A stretch of DNA of 64,000 bases from Bacteroidales bacterium UBA1309. Lineage in GTDB: Bacteria; Bacteroidota; Bacteroidia; Bacteroidales; Dysgonomonadaceae. Made by a program: the position numbers and the translations under genes. Below the pieces are notes generated by a model. The model was given only the letters and a program-made list of their open reading frames with translations, had not been told where the DNA came from and ran no database searches. Positions 1 through 8,628 of this stretch are shown in pieces. Each line of letters begins with the position of its first letter. The stretch's first letter is position 1. The stretch covers positions 1 through 64,000 of the forward strand of contig DBTT01000053.1 in NCBI GenBank assembly GCA_002307185.1, in the 5' to 3' direction.

Positions 1-6
1 CTTATT

Positions 7-147
7 TTAAAACAATGGATTGGCTCCCGGGGGAAGTCCCGGCAGATCGATAATATATATTTTATTTGCGTTATTGAAAAATGGAGGGAAGGAATCCGGG
101 AGGTTTTCGTTATGTTTATTTAACTTTATTTCGGGAGTGAATTTTAA
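7..147 (-). pseudogene. C-terminal remnant of an unknown gene
   Basis: An open frame of 46 codons ends at a TAA at 7-9 and is closed upstream by a TAG at 148-150. It has no start codon. The amino-acid pattern looks protein-like and ends in ...DLPGLPPGANPLF. The palindromic repeat region begins just upstream, which fits a gene whose 5' part has been lost. I do not recognise the family. It could also be a chance open frame. Confidence 0.25.
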
Positions 148-286
148 CTAAAAGGGTGTGGGCGTTTGCTATTCCCCGCAGGGGATACATTATGCTTAAC
201 AGCGGGTGGAGCGCAGCGCAACCCGTGGAGGACACCCTCCCCGCACAACACCGAAGCCCTGCAAGGTCGAAATCAGGAACATACTG

Positions 287-360
287 GAGCATACCTACGG
301 CATGCGATGTTCTCTCTGCCCATCTTTTTCTACCGAGCCGTATTCCCTACGGGAAACGGG
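287..360 (-). repeat. Dispersed palindromic repeat, copy A
   Basis: Read on the minus strand, the copy has a hairpin around 343-355 (ttccc/gggaa), then CTCGGTAGAAAA, a spacer, and a second imperfect palindrome at 287-305 (gcatgcc..ggtatgctc). The same order of elements occurs at 574-641 and in two copies near 61.0 kb. A further short palindrome (attcccc..ggggat) lies at 171-186. Short reading frames through this DNA are not considered genes. Confidence 0.7.
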
Positions 361-573
361 ACAGCGGGTATTTGCAATTTGATTGCAACCTACCGTTTGG
401 TGAAAACGGAGACAATTAAATTGTTTGGATAATTTCGCTCGTCCAGCCTGTCTCAAAAGGACAGCTTCTTTTGTTACTAGGAAACAAGGGTGTAATTGTA
501 ATTGAAAATCAGCGGAACTAAATTACACCCGACGAGCCAACATCCCAACGCATCGAATAATGCCACCGAATTT

Positions 574-641
574 CATCCCATCGGGATGGTCGCTCGGTAG
601 AAAATAAGTGGCGGCGTTATAGGCATCCTGTAGGGATGCTC
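574..641 (+). repeat. Dispersed palindromic repeat, copy B
   Basis: Plus-strand copy: hairpin catccc-atc-gggatg at 574-588, then TCGCTCGGTAGAAAA, about 20 bases of spacer, and a second palindrome at 623-639 (gcatcc/gggatgc) followed by tcc. A further stem (ttatg..gcac / gtgc..cataa) lies at about 687-723. The copy lies downstream of the DUF4249 gene, where it may also act as a 3' stem-loop for that transcript. Confidence 0.75.
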
Positions 642-744
642 CGACTCGTCGCTGTTGAGTGGAGACTTATTCGCCGGAAATTCCGTTATGCTGCACACCC
701 GCCACTGCGTGGTTGTGCATAAGAAATGTTCCTGTTGATTGTAA

Positions 745-1626
745 CTATTCTTCTTCCGTATAAACCGTAGAAGCCCTTGCCGTAGAGTAAGCTGAAAAAT
801 AGCCATGAGCAGTTTGCTCTTCCCCTTCCGGAACAGTTTGCTGGATATTGGTTCTTACATTTGCGGGCTGGCCTCCAAAGAGGGGATTCCGACCCCAATA
901 TTCCAAGATCACATCGTTGATGAAATACATGTAATCTTCCGATATTCCACTTACTTCGAGTGTTACTTTGTCATTGTTTTTAAGCTTTTGGCTTGGAATA
1001 TCTTCCAGGCTTATCATCCTCACATTGTCGAGATAATATCCTTTAAATATTTCATCGCTCGCAATTCCCCACAATTGAATACTGTCCGTCACCAAACTGT
1101 CGTTCCTGTAGGCTTTGATGAGGTAGTAATTCCGTTCATCGGGAGGATCTTGCATCCACACATTGACAAGCCAACGATCGCTGCCGAAGGATCTTTCCTT
1201 GTTCACACTTATTTTGTCCACCTGATATTTTGTGGGAATGGTCGATGTCGCTTGAAACTCTTCCTTTACCCCGTCGGCATTTATGTCCACATTGCTAATT
1301 GTGAGCGTGTAGGTTTTGCCGACGACACCAAAATAATTCGAAGGAGTCTCGTAGGCTCCCTTCTTGTCGGAGTTTTCGGTCAAAGTGATGCTGGATGTGC
1401 CGTCTGATAAGGTTACGGTAGCCCCGGATATGACCTCAGCTGCTTTGTTGGAGAAATAATCCGCCGTTTCTTTTAAGTAAATCGTGTGTGTGGTGGTGTC
1501 CGTATTGATCACCCCGTCCACCACCAATTCGGGTGCGATTGAATCCAGTTTTATGTTGATGTCTTCCGTGCAACTGACGAATGCCAACGAAGCTAGAGCT
1601 ATGTAAATATATTTGTATAGACGCAT
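745..1626 (-). CDS. DUF4249 family lipoprotein
   Basis: A 293-residue exported lipoprotein. The N-terminus has a short positive segment and a hydrophobic stretch ending in AFVSC at about residue 20, a lipobox. The remainder, starting near residue 25 with INIKLDSIAPELVVDGVI, is typical of DUF4249: extracellular beta-rich proteins encoded beside TonB-dependent receptors. It starts 6 bases after the stop of the receptor gene, so the two are co-transcribed. By analogy with SusD-like partners it probably sits at the cell surface and helps the receptor capture a ligand, but the substrate of DUF4249 pairs is unknown. No glycan-active enzyme is nearby to suggest one. Confidence 0.85.
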   Translation of the reverse strand: MRLYKYIYIALASLAFVSCTEDINIKLDSIAPELVVDGVINTDTTTHTIYLKETADYFSNKAAEVISGATVTLSDGTSSITLTENSDKKGAYETPSNYFGVVGKTYTLTISNVDINADGVKEEFQATSTIPTKYQVDKISVNKERSFGSDRWLVNVWMQDPPDERNYYLIKAYRNDSLVTDSIQLWGIASDEIFKGYYLDNVRMISLEDIPSQKLKNNDKVTLEVSGISEDYMYFINDVILEYWGRNPLFGGQPANVRTNIQQTVPEGEEQTAHGYFSAYSTARASTVYTEEE

Positions 1627-1632
1627 GGTTGA

Positions 1633-3990
1633 TTAAAATTTGAAGTTATACGTTGCTGATGGCACAAAGCGGAACAAGTAGGTCATTTCTGCTTTTGTTG
1701 TATTTGGGTTGTCCGAATCATTCACAAAGTTGATTGCCCACGGGTTTTTGTGTCCGTATAGATTGTAAATGGAGAAATTCCATTCACCGTACCATTTCCG
1801 CTTGGGTTTGGCTTTGGGCTTCAAGGTGAGCGACACGTCCATCCTGTGATAGTCGGGCATGCGGTACTCGTTGCGGTCGGAATAAATGGGGACTATAATA
1901 CCTCCCACTTCCATCCTTCCGATAGGGTAGGTGATGGGTTGCCCGGTGCAATAAATGAAGTTGGCGCCAATCGAAACACGCTCGCTCAAGTCGTAATTCC
2001 CGACTATGTAGAACGTATGCGGCCTGTCGTAAGGAGCCAAGTAGCTTTTGTCGTTGTTCACACCGTAAATTGTCCTTTCTGTGCGAGAATAGGTGTAGCT
2101 GATCCATCCGGTCAATTTCCCTTCATTCTTTTGCAACAGGAATTCCGCTCCGTAGGCTCTCGAATGGCCAAACCGGAGTTGTCCTTCGAGCTTTGGGTTT
2201 AACAGCAAGTCTGCATGATCTTTGAAGTCAATGGTGTTTTCCATCTTCTTATAGAACAATTCGACCGATCCTTCCAGCTTGTTATCCGCAAAATTCCGGA
2301 AATAGCCTAATGCAAATTGGTCGCAACTTTGTGGCTTGACATTTTTGCCTGAAGTAAACCACAAGTCGAGCGGAGTGCCAGCCGTGGAGTTGGAAGCCAT
2401 TTGTAGAAATTGGTAAGTGCGGGCATAACTTGCTTTCAGGGATGATTGCTCGTTTATCCGGTAATTCAGTCCCAATCTCGGGGAAAGGCGGTAATAGGTC
2501 TTGATTACCTTCCCTGCCCTATACACCGTGGAGTCTATCACGTTGTAGTCTTCATCAAAATTATAAACCGTACCTTTTCCGATACTTGAAAACCCAGTCA
2601 GCCGCAACCCCACTTTTGCAGATAGGTTGTCGCTTATTTTGGCCTCGTCGGAAAGGTAAAGAGCGTGTTCAAAGGCATTTATATCCGGAAGGTTGTAATC
2701 TTCGTAGGCCGTTGTGGCATTTGTGAAAGAAACGTTTCCAGGTTTCAAGTTATGCAGGGTGCTGTTGTAGCCGAATTTGAGGGTGTTTTCAGGGGTGATG
2801 TACCACGAAAAATCGGCTTTGAAGCTAACATCCTTCATGAAATATTTCCATTGAATGCCTGTCCCGTTTTCGGGAGTGCTTTCGAGGTCGTAGTTGTAAT
2901 TGCTGTAATTCAACGAAAAATTACTGAACATCTTGGGCGAAAACAAGTGGTTCCAACGGGTGGTGAATGTGGAATTGCCAAAGCTGAAACCGGCATCTTT
3001 GTTTTTGAAAACATCCTGTCCCAGATAACCTGAAATAAAAAGGCGGTTGTTGTCGTCAAACCGATGGCTGATTTTCGCATTCAAGTCGTAGAAATAGAGC
3101 GTATTGTCCTTGACATCTTTGTCGGAAGAAAGTTTGAGGAACATGTCCGCATAAGTTCGGCGGGCAGAAACGATGTAGGATGTTTTGTCTGAGCCAATTG
3201 GACCTTCCAAAGTCAACCGGCTTGAAATAAGCCCAATGCCTCCACTTCCTGCAAACTTTTTTGAGTTCCCGTCCTTCATTTGCACATCAAGCAGGGAGGA
3301 TAAGCGGCCTTCGTAAGTTGCTGGAATGTCCCCTTTGTAGAGGGTCATGTTTTTGATGGCGTCGTTGTTGAAAACCGAGAAGAATCCCATCAAATGGGAA
3401 GCGTTGTAAACCGTCGCCTCATCGAGAACGATCAGGTTTTGGTCAACTCCTCCGCCCCGCACACTAAAACTTGATGTTCCTTCTCCAGCTGATATAACAC
3501 CGGGGAGCATCTGCACCGCTTTCAGCAAATCCACTTCTCCCATCAATGCGGGAACTTTCCGAATGGTGTTGATGCTTAGCTGGTTTACGCCCATTGTATT
3601 GGACGTAATGTTGTTGTCTTTGCGCCGGGAAGTGATTACTACTTCTTTCATCTCGTTGGTGGCAGGTTTCAATTCTAAATTCAACTGGGTTGAACCTGAC
3701 AGGTCGATGGTCTGCGAAATTGTTTGATAACCGATGTAGGAAAAGTCAACCGTGTATTTTCCCTTCGGAATGCTCAAAGAGTAAAATCCGTAGGTGTTGC
3801 TGTTGACACCAATTTTCAATTCCCTCACAAACACTGAAACACCTATTAATACTTCGCCATTTGCCTCATCCTTGATGGTGCCGCTCAAGCTGTATCTTTC
3901 TGCAGCCGGATTGCTGGTGGCGGAAAACCCTAAGAGTGAGCTTAGAAGAAGTATGATTAAAACAATTCTTTTTAAAATCATGAAATTCAT
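1633..3990 (-). CDS. TonB-dependent outer-membrane receptor with carboxypeptidase-like regulatory domain
   Basis: A 785-residue outer-membrane receptor. Order of parts: signal peptide (1-25), a CarboxypepD_reg-like beta domain (about 34-115, GTIKDEANGEVLIGVSVFV), a plug domain (about 120-230, containing SVRGGGVDQNLIVLDEATVY), and a 22-strand-type barrel ending in YNFKF, an aromatic C-terminus as expected for barrel insertion. It imports an unknown ligand using TonB energy. The DUF4249 lipoprotein gene follows within 6 bases. A start at the second Met (3981) is also possible. A decayed LytTR regulator lies upstream in the same orientation and may once have controlled this pair. Confidence 0.92.
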   Translation of the reverse strand: MNFMILKRIVLIILLLSSLLGFSATSNPAAERYSLSGTIKDEANGEVLIGVSVFVRELKIGVNSNTYGFYSLSIPKGKYTVDFSYIGYQTISQTIDLSGSTQLNLELKPATNEMKEVVITSRRKDNNITSNTMGVNQLSINTIRKVPALMGEVDLLKAVQMLPGVISAGEGTSSFSVRGGGVDQNLIVLDEATVYNASHLMGFFSVFNNDAIKNMTLYKGDIPATYEGRLSSLLDVQMKDGNSKKFAGSGGIGLISSRLTLEGPIGSDKTSYIVSARRTYADMFLKLSSDKDVKDNTLYFYDLNAKISHRFDDNNRLFISGYLGQDVFKNKDAGFSFGNSTFTTRWNHLFSPKMFSNFSLNYSNYNYDLESTPENGTGIQWKYFMKDVSFKADFSWYITPENTLKFGYNSTLHNLKPGNVSFTNATTAYEDYNLPDINAFEHALYLSDEAKISDNLSAKVGLRLTGFSSIGKGTVYNFDEDYNVIDSTVYRAGKVIKTYYRLSPRLGLNYRINEQSSLKASYARTYQFLQMASNSTAGTPLDLWFTSGKNVKPQSCDQFALGYFRNFADNKLEGSVELFYKKMENTIDFKDHADLLLNPKLEGQLRFGHSRAYGAEFLLQKNEGKLTGWISYTYSRTERTIYGVNNDKSYLAPYDRPHTFYIVGNYDLSERVSIGANFIYCTGQPITYPIGRMEVGGIIVPIYSDRNEYRMPDYHRMDVSLTLKPKAKPKRKWYGEWNFSIYNLYGHKNPWAINFVNDSDNPNTTKAEMTYLFRFVPSATYNFKF

Positions 3991-4189
3991 TGTAATTTTA
4001 AATCAATAGTTTATTACGTTAATTATTAAAAAGTATCCAAAGTTATATTTAAAAGGTGTGCTTTTCTAACGAAAATCGATAAAATACATAAATTTGCCGA
4101 TAAACCTGTTGATTTTTCACATGAATATCCGATACTTCAGGAAATAGTATTTTATTTTTATTGAATGTTCCCTATGATCAAAAGTGGAC

Positions 4190-4605
4190 TCACAAATTCC
4201 CTCCATCCCGCCAATCTTTAAAATCGGCAGTTTTGTCAATACTGACAAAGATCTCGCCATCGGCATGCGGGGCAAGGTTTATTTTTAAACGGCTTTTGGG
4301 AAAGATGGATACTTTGTCGATGGATTTGATTCCGATGAGGTATTAGCGGTTGATTCTGAAAAGCTCTTTGAGACTGTCCAAACTGAAGTTGAGGGAATAT
4401 TGATTGTCGGATTGTATTACAACGAAGGTGATCCCCCTGATAGAGAGAAGAAGTTGGTGATATCTTGTACGTTTATGCATTTCAGATTGTCACCGACAGT
4501 CACCCGCTCTCTGCATGCCGGCTGGGGAAGAAGCAAATCCCGTAAAAAGAAGGCATCTATTATTTGAGGACTTTCTTTATTCCAAGAGCGGTATTTCTCG
4601 ATTCT
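4190..4605 (-). pseudogene. Decayed LytTR-type response-regulator DNA-binding domain
   Basis: On the minus strand, conceptual translation in two frames gives a LytTR domain. The first part reads ...RVTVGDNLKCINVQDITNFF. After a +1 shift near 4430 it continues VVIQSDNQYSLNFSLDSL, then FRINR, then a TAA where the family has Gln, then YLIGIKSIDKVSIFPKSRLK and ...FVSIDKTADFKDW, ending at a TGA at 4190-4192. The FRINRQ-like block, the SIDKV block and the terminal DFK.W are LytTR hallmarks. The receiver domain is absent: upstream of the linker (IEKYRSWNKE) the DUF4834 gene already ends. One frameshift, one internal stop and loss of the N-terminal half make this a pseudogene. Confidence 0.85.
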
Positions 4606-4638
4606 TGAACTAGAAATGATTGGGAAAATATGGTTTGT

Positions 4639-4911
4639 TTAAGGCTTTTCAGGTTCTTCGTCCTTATATTCTACAAAATCCACATATTCGCCTTCATCTT
4701 TGCGGAATATTTTTTCTCCGTTGTTTGTCTTTGTGCTCTCATTTTTTTCATCATTCCCGAAAAATGGGTTTCCGCCTTTTCGTTGGTCATCATTTCCTTT
4801 ATATCCGGTGAAAATCCTGAATATGCCGCGCAAAATAGAGAGTCCTGCGCTAAATATAAACAGAACCACAAAAATAATTATAAGTAAAAGGAATAAGATA
4901 AATCCTCCCAT
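4639..4911 (-). CDS. DUF4834 family membrane protein
   Basis: A 90-residue protein with one long N-terminal membrane segment (about 3-25, FILFLLLIIIFVVLFIFSAG) and a polar, charged tail. This matches DUF4834, small Bacteroidota proteins of unknown function commonly found behind pssA. It lies 31 bases downstream of pssA in the same direction, so it is probably the last gene of the psd-pssA transcript. Its location suggests a link to membrane lipid synthesis but nothing in the sequence shows a catalytic role. Confidence 0.75.
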   Translation of the reverse strand: MGGFILFLLLIIIFVVLFIFSAGLSILRGIFRIFTGYKGNDDQRKGGNPFFGNDEKNESTKTNNGEKIFRKDEGEYVDFVEYKDEEPEKP

Positions 4912-4942
4912 GTTCGATCGGTTTAAAAAAACAATATGTTTG

Positions 4943-5662
4943 TTATTCAGATTCCACTAGCTTGTTCTTCCTGTTGAAAATGCAGCAAAGGCAGATATAG
5001 AACAGCACGCTCACTGCAATCCCAAGGATGTTTAGAAAATAGGTGGAAACAAGGGTGAAGGCAAGCAAAGCGATAAGCTGTTCGTTTTCTTTCCAGCGGA
5101 GTTTCCTCTTCTTTAAAGAGAACATAGGTATTTCCGAAACCATCAGGTAGCTGAATACGAAAATTAGCAGAATAATAACAACCAGCAGTTCTGTGCTGAT
5201 TGTCGTATATTGATATATTCCAGCGCAGAAACTTGTCCAAAACATCGCATTTGCCGGTGTAGCCAGCCCTATGAATGAATCCGTTTGCCTTTCGTCCAGA
5301 TTGAATTTAGCCAATCGTAGGGCCGAAAAGATCACAATTACAAAGCCCAAATAAGGGATGTATTCTTTCAAAGGTTCGAGAAATGTTGAATAAATCACAT
5401 TTCCACCACTAAGAAGCGTATATATGGCCACTGAGGGTGCCATCCCAAAGCTTATCAGGTCGGCCAATGAATCGAGTTCCTTTCCGATGGGCGAATATGC
5501 ATCCAGCAAGCGAGAGCTGAACCCGTCCAGGAAATCAAACAATCCGGCCATCACTACCCAAAAAACGACCCATTCGAGAGTGCCTTGAAATGCCATAACA
5601 CAGGCTATGCAACCCGAGAAAGCATTGAGTGAAGTTATAAGATTAGGAACGTGCTTCTTCAT
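4943..5662 (-). CDS. pssA: CDP-diacylglycerol--serine O-phosphatidyltransferase
   Basis: A 239-residue inner-membrane CDP-alcohol phosphatidyltransferase that joins serine to CDP-diacylglycerol, giving phosphatidylserine. The family motif DGx2(A)Rx8Gx3Dx3D is seen at about residues 46-68 as DGFSSR...G...D...D, with Ser-Ser where many members have Ala. Several hydrophobic segments follow. The start overlaps the end of psd by 20 bases, which implies translational coupling of two consecutive steps to phosphatidylethanolamine. Confidence 0.94.
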   Translation of the reverse strand: MKKHVPNLITSLNAFSGCIACVMAFQGTLEWVVFWVVMAGLFDFLDGFSSRLLDAYSPIGKELDSLADLISFGMAPSVAIYTLLSGGNVIYSTFLEPLKEYIPYLGFVIVIFSALRLAKFNLDERQTDSFIGLATPANAMFWTSFCAGIYQYTTISTELLVVIILLIFVFSYLMVSEIPMFSLKKRKLRWKENEQLIALLAFTLVSTYFLNILGIAVSVLFYICLCCIFNRKNKLVESE

Positions 5663-6338
5663 TTGATTGCTTGTTTGACGGACTTAAATTTGCCAATATA
5701 GTTTGAGTGGCTGTTACTTTTTGGTCTAATTCGACCAATATCTCCGAATCTAATGGGAGGTAAATATCCACCCTTGAGCCAAATTTGATAAATCCCATTT
5801 GGTCGTTCACCGTGACATTTTCATCCGGTTTTGCATAAGTGACTATCCTGCGAGCCATTGCCCCTGCAATCTGCCTTGTGAGGATTTCTCGCCCATCTGG
5901 CAATGTGATCACCACTGTGGAGCGTTCGTTTTCGGTACTCGATTTTGGTAGATAAGCTGCCATAAAACGGCCGTTATGGTGCTTGGAAGTAACAACCTTT
6001 CCGCTTGCCGGATACCAATTGGCATGCACATTGAAGACCGACATGAATATCGAGATCTGAAGTCGCTTGTCTTGGAAGTATTCGGTTTCCACCGTCTCTT
6101 CTATTGCAACTATTTTTCCGTCAGCCGGGGCTATGATCTTATTTGCATCATCTCCTGAAAAATGCCGGTAGGGAAGACGGAAAAAATTGAGAATCAGTAA
6201 AAAAACTATAGTTGAAGCAATTGCTGACAAAGCAACTATGTTTTTGGGCGCGTTTGTGAAATACAAAGCCCCATTGGCAACCATCAGTATTGCAATTAAT
6301 TTTGTTAGTATTCCAGTTCCTTCTCGATGTAATTTCAT
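5643..6338 (-). CDS. psd: Phosphatidylserine decarboxylase proenzyme (short type)
   Basis: A 231-residue proenzyme that cleaves itself to form a pyruvoyl group and decarboxylates phosphatidylserine to phosphatidylethanolamine. The cleavage site is the FGS at residues 186-188, within KFGSRVDIYLP. The conserved NVHANW segment lies near 103-108. Two membrane segments (about 12-28 and 33-52) anchor it to the inner membrane. The length matches the short Psd type rather than the ~300-residue enterobacterial form. First gene of the psd-pssA-DUF4834 operon, with a good promoter just upstream. Confidence 0.94.
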   Translation of the reverse strand: MKLHREGTGILTKLIAILMVANGALYFTNAPKNIVALSAIASTIVFLLILNFFRLPYRHFSGDDANKIIAPADGKIVAIEETVETEYFQDKRLQISIFMSVFNVHANWYPASGKVVTSKHHNGRFMAAYLPKSSTENERSTVVITLPDGREILTRQIAGAMARRIVTYAKPDENVTVNDQMGFIKFGSRVDIYLPLDSEILVELDQKVTATQTILANLSPSNKQSNEEARS

Positions 6339-6372
6339 CCGTTATGCGGGGTTCTTTTGAAGTTTCGAGTGA

Positions 6373-6404
6373 CAAAAATATTCTTAATTTGATGAATTTG
6401 CAAA
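6373..6404 (-). promoter_or_regulatory. Promoter of the psd-pssA operon
   Basis: On the minus strand TTTG (6401-6404) is followed after 20 bases by TATTTTTG (6373-6380), matching the Bacteroidota consensus TTTG-N19-21-TAnnTTTG. It lies 35 bases upstream of the psd start codon. The rest of the interval up to 6704 shows no gene or clear structure. Confidence 0.7.
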
Positions 6405-6704
6405 AAATGATTGCCTAAAATACCTAAAGCCCCTAAAGGAAATGCATAGCTGCGAAGTTTTATTTGCTTTAAGGCTGATCGTGTGCTATTAATTTTCTTC
6501 TGGATGCTTCTGCTTTTTCCACTATGAGAGATGAGCCAAGATCCATGTAGAAATAATTAGCATTACACAAATATAGTGTTGAATTTTGGAAGTTAGGCAA
6601 GGGTTACGAGCTTATATGTTTTTCGACAATAATTATTCTTATTGCTAAAGTTAATGATTTGTACGAAAAAATATATCTTTATGGGGTTAATACATTATAG
6701 CAAG

Positions 6705-6902
6705 ATGAAGCAATATGATTTCGATGATTCGCAAATAGACATGAAGAACTTTAGTTTCTCGACACTCAAGCAGATTCTTGTGAAAGGTGTCAAATCGGAC
6801 AGGTCTGTTCAAGAACTGAAAGACAAAGGCTGTGTATTCAAGCATGTCTATCGTGCCACAAAAGGAAAAGACTTTCAAGTTGCCATAACACCTGCTGATT
6901 AG
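6705..6902 (+). CDS. Small hypothetical protein (65 aa)
   Basis: A 65-residue polar protein starting MKQYDFDDSQIDMKNF and ending in ITPAD. It has no signal peptide and no membrane segment, and contains one Cys. I chose the Met at 6705 because residues before it (reachable from 6642) look like untranslated leader. No family is recognised. It stands alone between divergent psd and gltX. The absence of stops and the sensible composition support it only weakly. Confidence 0.45.
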   Translation: MKQYDFDDSQIDMKNFSFSTLKQILVKGVKSDRSVQELKDKGCVFKHVYRATKGKDFQVAITPAD

Positions 6903-7071
6903 TAGGAATTGGGTCTGGCATTAATGGCTAGGCCAAATGAGGTTTAGCTAGAAATACGCAAACCAAATTCTTTCAGGTTGTGTCGGGTTTTGCCTAAAGT
7001 TAGAGTAAGATTATTCCCGAGTCATTTTTTTTGCGTAATTTTACAGCCATTTAAAAAATAGGCTTTAGCAA

Positions 7072-8589
7072 ATGAATCGAAAGATTAGGGTGCGTTTTGC
7101 ACCAAGTCCTACTGGACCACTTCATATTGGCGGTGTCCGTACTGCATTGTATAACTATCTTTTTGCGAAACAACATCAAGGCGATTTTATCTTGCGCATA
7201 GAGGACACTGATTCTCAACGTTTTGTTCCAGGTGCAGAATCTTACATCGAAGAGGCTCTCACTTGGTTAGGATTGAATTTTGACGAAGGTGTTTCTGTTG
7301 GTGGAAATTATGGTCCTTACAAACAATCGGAAAGAAAAGAAATTTACAAGAAGTATGTTGACCAATTGCTTGAAAATGGTTCTGCTTACATTGCTTTTGA
7401 CACGCCCGAGGAATTGGATGCTAAAAGAAACGCGGTTGCAAATTTTCAGTATGACGCATCTACCCGGTTGGGAATGCGTAACTCTCTGACCCTGTCGGAT
7501 ACAGAGGTGCAATCGCTGATTACTGGTGGCAAGCAGCATGTAGTTCGCTTCAAAATTGAACCCAACGAAGATGTCATCGTCAACGATGCGATTCGTGGCG
7601 AGGTGAAAATCAATTCTTCCATATTGGACGATAAGGTGCTGTATAAATCGGCCGATAATCTACCTACCTACCATTTGGCAAATATCGTGGACGACCATTT
7701 GATGGAAATCACCCATGTGATTCGCGGTGAGGAATGGTTGCCTTCTGCCCCTTTGCATGTGCTTTTGTACCGTGCATTTGGCTGGACAGGAACAATGCCG
7801 GTGTTTGCGCACCTTCCTTTGCTGCTGAAGCCCGAAGGAAACGGAAAATTGAGCAAGCGTGATGGCGACCGTTTAGGCTTTCCCGTTTTCCCCCTTGAAT
7901 GGAAAGACCCGAAAACAGGAGAAGTCTCTTCCGGTTACCGTGAAAGCGGTTATTTGCCAGAGGCGGTGATTAATTTTTTGGCCTTGCTTGGGTGGAATCC
8001 AGGTAATGACGAAGAAATCATGTCCGTGGAAGATATGGTGAAACTTTTCACGCTTGAAAAATGCAGTAAAAGTGGAGCAAAATTCGATTTTGAAAAGGCC
8101 AAGTGGTTCAACCACCAATATATTTTGCACAAGAGCAATTCCGAAATCACACAATTATTCTTGCCTATTTTGAAGGAAAAAGGCATTGAGGTGGTCGAAG
8201 GTTATGTCGAACAGGTTGTCGGCCTGATGAAAGATCGCGTCTCGTTCGTCAAAGATTTGTGGGAGCAAACCTCCTTCTTTTTTGTAGCACCTGACGCTTA
8301 CGATGAAAAAACCGTGAAAAAACGTTGGAAAGAAGATTCCCCAATGCAATTGAAGGAACTGGAAGATGTTCTAGCCAATTTGGAAGATTTCTCCTTGGAA
8401 AACCAGGAAAAGACGGTGATGGCTTGGATCGAAACCAAAGGGTATCATTTGGGGAATATAATGAATGCTTTTCGTTTGGCGATTGTGGGCGAAGGCAAGG
8501 GACCTCACATGTTTGACATCACAGCTTTGATTGGAAAAAGAGAGACTGTTAGCCGCCTTGAGAAGGCAATCTCGACCATTCAAAAATAA
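7072..8589 (+). CDS. gltX: Glutamyl-tRNA synthetase
   Basis: A 505-residue class I aminoacyl-tRNA synthetase that charges tRNA-Glu in the cytoplasm. The HIGH-type motif is seen at residues 9-22 (PSPTGPLHIGGVRTAL) and the KMSKS-type motif at about 258-263 (KLSKRD). The C-terminal third is the helical anticodon-binding region. Length fits the family. waaA follows after 39 bases in the same direction and may share the transcript. Confidence 0.97.
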   Translation: MNRKIRVRFAPSPTGPLHIGGVRTALYNYLFAKQHQGDFILRIEDTDSQRFVPGAESYIEEALTWLGLNFDEGVSVGGNYGPYKQSERKEIYKKYVDQLLENGSAYIAFDTPEELDAKRNAVANFQYDASTRLGMRNSLTLSDTEVQSLITGGKQHVVRFKIEPNEDVIVNDAIRGEVKINSSILDDKVLYKSADNLPTYHLANIVDDHLMEITHVIRGEEWLPSAPLHVLLYRAFGWTGTMPVFAHLPLLLKPEGNGKLSKRDGDRLGFPVFPLEWKDPKTGEVSSGYRESGYLPEAVINFLALLGWNPGNDEEIMSVEDMVKLFTLEKCSKSGAKFDFEKAKWFNHQYILHKSNSEITQLFLPILKEKGIEVVEGYVEQVVGLMKDRVSFVKDLWEQTSFFFVAPDAYDEKTVKKRWKEDSPMQLKELEDVLANLEDFSLENQEKTVMAWIETKGYHLGNIMNAFRLAIVGEGKGPHMFDITALIGKRETVSRLEKAISTIQK

Positions 8590-8628
8590 CGGAAGCCGGA
8601 TAGAATTCTAAACAGACCATTTGGAAAA

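Noticed and set aside
156..432. Two overlapping plus-strand frames of 87-88 codons near the left end
   Set aside because: They run through the palindromic repeat; the translated pieces reflect the repeat and not a protein family.
805..1407. 200-codon plus-strand frame
   Set aside because: It lies fully inside the DUF4249 gene on the other strand, which has a lipobox, operon context and family match.
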